Below are positions 38,301 to 47,300 of a stretch of DNA of 64,000 nt, piece after piece; positions within the stretch are counted from its first letter, which is position 1, and every line of letters begins with the position of its first letter. The notes under the pieces were generated by a model that did not search any database, was not told the origin of the DNA, and saw only the letters and a program-made list of their open reading frames with translations. This DNA is from Psococerastis gibbosa (Eukaryota; Arthropoda; Insecta; Psocodea; Psocidae): positions 5,828,001 through 5,892,000 of the forward strand of contig OZ020485.1 in assembly GCA_963971405.1 (NCBI GenBank), written 5' to 3'. A program made the position numbers and the translations under genes.

Positions 38301-41300
38301 GGAAGGCAATATTTTAATTTTTGTATAGCACAACATCCTGACATCATTAAAAATAATAATAATAATAAATATTGTACAGTATAAAACAATAAATTACATG
38401 CATCGCCAAAATTAATAGTCTTGACAATACAAATCGTAAAAATTATACCTACAACTCTATTATGCTGTTTTTTAAGATCATATTATACCTGAATATCACA
38501 TACTTCTATGAACGATTTTACAATTTTACAAATAACTCAATGAATATATCCTGTGTTGAGTTACGACAGGTCTCCGATCGCATGGTGTGTAGAGACTCAC
38601 GCGTACAGGCAAGCTACCAACTAAACCAGTCATGGGCCAAGTGCGGCCCTCGGGCTAGTCTGATCCGGCCCGCGACACGATTTTGATTAACCCCTAAAAT
38701 TAACCGCACATAGGAAGTGATAATTTTTTTTGTGCTATAAACTATCACATCTTTGAAAGTACCTCTGACCACTATTTGTAACATTACTACTGACGGAGCA
38801 CCAAATATGACAGGGGCAAAATCTGGTTTTGTCGGCAAATTTAATGAATCATTTCCTGGGAACGAAGTGGTGTTTCTTCATTGTATCATCCATCAAGAAA
38901 CTCTGTGTAAATCTGCTCTAGAAATGAAACATGTGCTTGCTGTTGTTATTAAAATTGTTAATAGCATTCGTTCGCGAGCACTCAACCATAGGCAATTTCA
39001 AGAGTTTCTTTTCTCATTGCAGTCAGAATATTCTGACGTACTTTACTACAGCACCAAAGTAAGGTGGCTCAGTGCAGGGCGGGTTTTTGAACGAGTTTGG
39101 GATCTAAAAGACGAAATTATCTCTTTTATGGAAGAAAAAGGAATGGACGAGTGTGATCATTTGAAAGATATGTTATGGCTTTCAGACTTTGCATTTTTTA
39201 CAGATATTTTTAGCCACATCAATAAATTGAACCTTAAACTCCAGGGAAGAAATCAATTGATTCATGATACTTGGGGTCATATCAGGGGTTTCAAACTGCA
39301 GTTAAATCTATTTTCCAAACAACTACTCAAGAAAGACTTCACTCATTTTCCAAGGTTAAAATCCATTGCAGTTACAGAAGACAAAGTTAAGAGCTATGAG
39401 AAAAACGTAAAATGTCTTCATGAAGAATATGAACGAAGATTCCAAGACTTCAAAGTTATCGAACAGGACCTGGAGATTCTTAGCATGCCATTTAATTTGG
39501 ATTGTGAATCAGTTAAACCAGAACTGCAGCTCGAACTAATTGAGTTGCAATGTAACACTGAATTGAAACAACTATTTCTCAATGTTTCGAAGATTGAGTT
39601 CTACAAGGCCCGAAAGGCCTGAAATCTCACGCTCAGAAGATAATTTCGATGTATTCCTCTTCTTACATCTGTGAACAGGTGTTTTCTACTATGAAGCTTC
39701 GCAAAAACAGTGTTAGAAACCGATTAACTGACCATAATTTAGCTTCACTACTGCGAATCAGCTCATCTCAGTTTCTACCAGATTATGATCAACTTTTACA
39801 ATCTCAGTCACAGTTTCATCTGTCTCATACGCCTTCATGCACTTCTAAAGATTAATCATTTTTTGTGACTTGTTTGGAAGTTTTTACCATTTTAGTATAT
39901 AAGTTGTGTATGATGTAAAATTAAACAATAAAAAGGTTTAGGCCTATAACTTGTTATTTTTTTTTTTTGGCCCGCTTGTAAATTTTTAAATTTTATCTGG
40001 CCCTACTTTTAAAAAGTTTGCCCATCACTGAACTAAACCATCGAAAGTAACCGTGACAACTTAACACAACAGGCTGCCATTAAAAATTGATCGAGCCAAT
40101 CATATTAAATGTGATGATACATGATGTATGATTACTTATTAATGTAAAATTAAGTAAGTAGCCTAAGGCGAACGGATGCGGCATATATCAACTTGGGCCA
40201 TTTCAGCTAAGTGAATTCCAGCAATGGAAAACAGCAAGGTCAAACGATTGGCAAAGATCCAGAGCTGTGTCACCCTCCCCCGCGCTCCGCCCACCTTCCA
40301 CCCTTAGCCTCCCACCCTTATGACTGGAATGGATTATGGAACGAAAGCCAACGGATACATTTCATGCATAGCACAGATTTTTTGTACTCATCTATGCTGA
40401 AAAACAGTGCCGGGTTCAGGGACGGATCCAGCCCATTTTTTTTGGGGGGGGGGGTAGCTGAGGGTCAAAATAGGAAAAACTTATGTAGGATCGACTAAAT
40501 TAGAGCGAAATAACTTATTATTACAATAGATTTACCAAATTTTGGGGGGGCAGCTACCCCCCCCCCCCTGTATCCGTCCTTGGCCGGGTTTGGCTTTGTG
40601 GTGGCCGGAATTGTGTGGGGACCCTATCTCGGGCAGAAAAGTACCCTTGCACGAATATTCCACTATTATTTATAAAATAGAGATACAGGATGCAAAATAG
40701 AATATACTAGAATAGAGTATGGCGATTAATCATTAATGCCACGGCACGTTCCAATTTCCCGCCAAATATTTCGACAAGTTTATTTATTTGCTTTAGTCCA
40801 ATATTTTTCTTTTTCCAATCAATTGCGATTTTCTATTTTTCGGCTTTTATGTGGGGGCCCCTCCTGGCCCCATAGCCAACCCGGCACTGCTGAAAAAGAT
40901 AGTGGCTGCTCATTACTATAAAGCTAGAACGAAGAGCTTGACGCGCTCTACACTGCTGATCAATAGGCATACAGTAGTGAGTAGACGGAGTCGTCAGTGA
41001 CGCAAGACACCACACGCGATGGCATGATCACATGGGTGGGGCAGGGGGCTAAAAATTTGTTCGAAAAAAATTTATAATCAATAACGCTGTACAACTGTAC
41101 TTGACAAGATAATGAATGAATGACAAAGACAAAAATATACCAACATCACTATAAACTAGACAATACATACAGTATACATATATGCACATTACAATAGAAT
41201 TGTTATCGCTGGGCTTTAGAAGCCCGTACGCGATCAGTACCTGTTACATTGTTATTTTTTTCTTAAATAAAAAATATTCTGCTAATAAAATTAAGATTAC

Positions 41301-44300
41301 ATTTATATTATGTGAACAGGTATGTATTCTATGTAAGATTTTGTTTTAACTAGGACTTGAATCCGCCCCTAATGGTACCATCGCATCTTTTAGAACAGTG
41401 GTTCCCAACCAAGGTCCGCGAGAATGCCTGCAGTGACTATTAACATGAATTATGCCGAGAATACAACAACTTGTAAAAAACATCAACTTTATCGTACATT
41501 AAAATCATACTGGAAGCTAAATATAGTGATATCCTTGAAAGCCTTCTAATTCTTTAAAAAAAAAATATATATATAATAATAAATGTAAGAGATGGTCCGC
41601 AGCGACACTTTGTCGGCTTGAGTGGTCCGTTGACCGTCACTGGTTGGGAACCACTGTATTAGAAGGATTAAATCAATCATTTGTGGAACCTCGAACACTG
41701 CCAGAATAGGGTAAATTGATAGTCTACAAATAAAGCTGAAAAATTTATAATTTAAATATTTGTATCGACAACACTGAAATTTTTCAGGCAAGCATACATA
41801 GATTATTATAATTAAACATGCAAACATTAATAAAAACATAGACCCTACTGCCAGACTGCTTCAAATACCCATCGAAGCTTAGCTAGAAAATGGAGCAAGT
41901 TTGGGACTATTTAGGCTTACAATACCAGTCATGTGGGTATCAATGAATGAAGATACAAAGACATATTACATACGATACCAATATATGCATATACTGTATA
42001 TACCTGTATTCCTGAAATCATTATGTAGTCAACCATGCAAAATTACAGCACTTTTACGGGTTAGGTAGGTGCAATACGAGGTAGGCTACTTGACATTTGT
42101 TCCAATAAAATATGAAATAGGCCAGACAAGGTAGTTTGTAGGTTAACAATAATAATACAGTATGTTTCTTTCATGAAAAAAAATTTAAATTATAAATATC
42201 TTAAATAAATTAACTTGAGTGTTTTTAATTGAGGATTACAAGAGTCAAAACAGACATGGGTATAACATGAAAATGACGTCATAGTCCAATCGTCGCCATG
42301 GGGGTTGTGACGAGAGATTGTGAACAAGGTATAATCAAATACGTAATTCTATAGAAAGCATTTAGTGATTATTTCTCATAAACGAACATATTCACCAAAG
42401 CTCTGAAAAATATAATATAAGTTTCCTGATAGACAGTTAACAGGTCATTTAAAATGTAGCGGCCAGAAGAGAGCCAAAAATAAACGTGCTAACCGAAACT
42501 ACATCGATTAGCGAAGAGAAGAAAACAGTTTCCCTAAACTAAACCAACAAAATGTATTTTAAATAATGTAAATTCATCTGGCGCAATCTCCTTTTTAAAT
42601 TTGGCAATAAAAATAGCAACAGAGGCCAACATCAAATCATTAAAAAAACACTGAGGATTTCAAAATTACCTAAACGAGCGCGGGTCTAGGCTTGAGGACT
42701 GGTAGAGTATCCTATCTGTTCTATGTCGCATGCTGTGGTCAGTAACATACCCAGCAGCCGCGGTTTTTGTCTCCTAATGAAGTTAAGGTACCCACTAGGG
42801 TTGGGCGACGGAAAAGTTTTCCTTTTAAACAGTCCAATACTCAACAAACTGGAACCACCGAATAGAAACTCAGTGAGACCAGTAAATATTGGCTTGCTTT
42901 TTAAATAAAAAAATATATATAATAAATAATAGAAACGGAATTTTATTTTAATTTGAGATTTAAAATTGCGAATTAATGAATAATCCGACAATCCTTCTTA
43001 AAATAATTGACATCCTGAGGACAACCTGTCTGCTGCCACGATTTCTACAAATAGCTCCTAATAGAACCGTACGGTTGCTGTTGACATTTGACAAATTTGA
43101 AATGCTATGGTAGATTAGCCTATTATTGTGTATCGAAAGGTCATTTGCAGGCTTAGACGATAATAATGGAAGTGACAACTTGGTGAGACGCAACTTAAAG
43201 GCGTGGGGGAACTCAAAGACAGTAACCTTCACAAGCCTATTAATAAATAAATAAATAATGACTTTATATTTGGCTGATACCACCCTACCGGAGTTAGGGT
43301 CATAAAGCCTTCTCTTACACACTCAATTAGGAGTTTCATTTATTCCTATTCAATTTCACAATCATGATTTTTAATCTACGAACTAGATAGGGAAAGGTGC
43401 CGTGTGTCAGATTTATTCCAGCCACCAAGAAAGTCGTATTCCTGTCAGACTCCATCTCGGCCCGCGCAGGAAACCGCCCTAGTGGCGGGATTCAGGGAGG
43501 CGATACACCAGCTCCGCAGGCCAACACAGATTTATGCTTGCAGTGGGTACCAGGACACTGTAAGGCAATGAGCGCGCTGACAAACTCGAAGAAGCTGGCT
43601 GCGCCCTTTAGGAAGGAATCTGCTCCTCTAGCAACCATACCTCGTGGAACCTGATCACCCAATCCATCAACACAGCCGTGAAAACATCCTGGAAAGCAGC
43701 TGCTGATGGCAACCAATGGGAAATCGCTATCGGATCAAACGCTGTCGCCAATGGTCACGACTACCTCCAAAGCCACCTACACAAAATGGGCCTCATAGAA
43801 TCTCCCATCTGCCCCCTCTGTAACAAGGCTGAACGCACGGCCGACCACCTGTCCAACTGTGGACAGTGATATCGACGATGAAGACCCCTTGCAGCAACGG
43901 TCAAAACTCAACTGGGCGACAAGGCGTCTAATGACTGAAATGTCACGAACCGGGAGATTCATCCTTTAAGAAGTAATTGCATTTCTTTTGGATATGCACA
44001 AGACCCACCAAAACAAGAGTACTTATATGAAAATGTCTGTAGGCTACAGAGCGTAGGTTATACTGCGGTATGATAATTGGTGCAGAAATAAACAGCCGGC
44101 AGTGATAACGACGTCGATTGACCTTATCCACTTAGTTGAGCAGCATCCTTTATTACATAAGTTCAGGCCTATATAAATGCGGCTCAAAATACCGTAACTT
44201 GACTGGCTTCTTTGCACGCATACCCCCCCATCAAAGTTTGTCTCGACTCTTAGACAGCACATCTATGAAAATCAGGTATATAGCCAAACTCTGACTTAAA

Positions 44301-47300
44301 TTACCAAGACTTTTACCAAGGCAATTAAGTGCCTCACTTTTTTACGGTTCTTGGAAACAATACTGAAGTTTATTTCAATGATCAGTTGAATAATTATTGT
44401 AATATCCAGTTCTTCGCGTTTTATTATATGGTATATCAATATCAATGCGTAGACTACAGTAATTGCTTAGGCGTTACTCTACAAGCTCCAGATAGTCTTC
44501 CGAATTAAGTAACTCTCCTCATTCACGATCAATCATAATAATAATGCGTGTATTTATCAAAGCAACATTACAAACTATACTGAAACCGGTGCCACAAAGC
44601 CAAAAAGGCGCGTTGGGATCACCACACAATTTACTGTAGTAGGTTATTTACTAGTTCGTCACACTAGCAATATTTTTTTAAACTGTACCTGTGAGTAGAC
44701 TTACAATATATTAGTCCGAGCTTTAGTGGAACAAACCAGAAAAGACCCAAAAAATTTGAAATATAACTATAATCTGGTTCCAACTTCTGGCGTGGATTGA
44801 CGTGTATCCATGTGGACAGAGCGAATGCACTCTCGAACACATTACACACGAGTGGAACTGGTCACCAGCCCCCACGATAGCATATTAAGCCAGCTATTCT
44901 CGTTTATTGTCATTGGCATTCTCCCGGAACAGTACAAGGAGGTTTCAAAACAATGACTGCCCGATTACTGGACAAGAAAAGACTAACAGCGGTAGTTAGA
45001 TAGGAAAACTATTATCAACGGTCCTTGGGCAGTGAGACTGCCACTCCTGATAGCAGTATGCGTATCAAAACCGGGAGTAAATAAGGGAAACCTTAAGGAA
45101 TTTAGTTCAACTAAAGGCACACAAATAAGAGAGAGAGTGGCGTATCCGTAGAAATGACGAGCACTACGCGATATACCGAGAACCTCCAATAATAGCCGAA
45201 ATCAGGAGAGCCCGGATCAGGTGGCTAGGACACGGGGAACGAATGCTGAAAATAGGGCTACAAGAGTAGCCCTACACAAGGTGCCTCAAGGGAGAAGACA
45301 AGTGGCACGACCACGGATGTGATGGCTGGACGAAGTCGAGGTGGCTCTGGCGACCCTTGGCGTCGATGACTGGCGAAGGAGAGCGCAGGACCGCGGAGGC
45401 TGGCGCGATGTGACAGCAGGCCAAGGGTCTTCATGGGCCGTAGCGTCAAGGAGTAGTAGTAGTACAGGCACATAGAAAACTCGTTGTTCTTCCACTGCAT
45501 ACCGCGGCTCCCAATACACCTATTGCACCATGATATGTTCTATACCCGGCTGTGCTGGACAGCTCATGAATAACTGAATAACAGCCTTTTTTGAATGGAT
45601 TAGCCACTAGGGCGTCGTCAGCTAATAAGGATGGCCCAGCCAATGTCACGGCCAGTAAATTTAGGGCTTGGCCCCGTCATTAGTCAAGGGAGAGGTGAAC
45701 GACTCACGCTGCCAGCGACCGCGAGCCTCGTTCCCACCGCCAACCTATGTGACCTGCCGCAACTGCCGTCACTACGAGAGCAAAGTCCGAGGTCGACGCA
45801 TAATATATTGGTCTCTCTACCCTCCCAGGCCTGCCAGAGCCCAGGAGCACTGAATGGCTGAAGGTGCTAGGTATGCTCACCTAAGTTCTACTAATTAGTT
45901 TGTATTAGATGATGTTGCAAATTCTAGGTACCGGCACCAGTACTTCGCAACATAAAATTCAGCTACGTCTCTTAATTGTTATATCCATAACGCAAATTAT
46001 TATTTTTATTATTATTATGGGTGGTAGGATGGGGCAGTTGCCCACTCGTCTTTGTTGTAAAATAAATCAATGCCTCAACAATTGGGCACAGAAATATGAC
46101 AGAAAGATTTGTGATGGCCAAAATTTTCGCCGATTTCAACGGATTTACGTGTATTGAGGAACTACTATGGGAACCTAAAAATTTTACGAAATATCTGCCT
46201 GTCGGTCTGTAACTAGACTTGCGAGTGCGGTCTAACTACTCGATAGAATTTTAGATGAAATTAACAAAACTATTTAGGCCTTGGTCGTTCAGCCACGGCA
46301 ACCGAAATTTAACCCTAGGACAATTATTTACCATATCACCCCAATATCCCATAGATAAATTCAGGGTTAGTATAGGGAAAATTGAGGCAACCGAAATTTA
46401 ACCCTAGGACAATTATTTACCATATCACCCCAATATCCCATAGATCAATTCAGGGTCAGAATAGAGAAAATTGAGACAACCGAAATTTAACCCTAGGACA
46501 ATTATTTACCATATCAGCCCAATGTCCCATAGATTAGATAAATTCAGGGTTAGTATAGCGAACATTGATGCAACCGAAATTTAACCCTAGGACAATTATT
46601 TACCATATCACCCCAATATCCCATAGATCAATTCAGGGTTAGTATAGCGAACATTGATGCAACCGAAATTTAACCCTAGGACAATTATTTACCATATCAC
46701 CCCAATATCCCATAGATCAATTCAGGGTTAGTATAGGGAAAATTGAGGCAACCGAAATTAAACCCTAGGACAATTATTTACCATATCACCCCAATATCCC
46801 ATAGATCAATAATTCAGGGTTAGTATAGGGAAAATTGAGGCAACCGAAATTTAACCCTAGGACAATTATTTACAATAAATTATCTATTTCGGTATCTATA
46901 CCAATCGATAAATAGGAAAGCACATACGGGTTCTCTCGTAGCGGTTCTTTACATGGGCATCAGGTAAGTACCGTGGAAGACAGAAAGTATGACGTCCATT
47001 TTCCCCTGTTCACTTTTTATGAACTATACATATAAGGGGTATTCACTGCGTTTGGTTCACCCTAAGGAGCATAACGTATTCCACATAGGTCAATAGTCAA
47101 TAGTAAATATGGTATTGACGGAAATTTCAATTTTTCATTGATACACTACATTCCACATGTTTTTTTAACTATTGATCACTTTTCTTCTATTGACACGTAT
47201 GCGCCAAATTTATGAAATTTGTTTGCATTTGTTTTTTGAAATTTTGTTTGTATTTGTTTTCTTCGTACACTTATTATTTTCAATAAAACCTAATATTAGT

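Noticed and set aside
43397-43869. Host RNase H gene
   Set aside because: Motif order and the Cys/His tail are those of a non-LTR retrotransposon, and the frames are broken.
46298-46871. CRISPR-like array (regular repeats)
   Set aside because: Units are directly adjacent 89-93 bp repeats with no unique spacers, in an insect genome, and derive from a transposable element.
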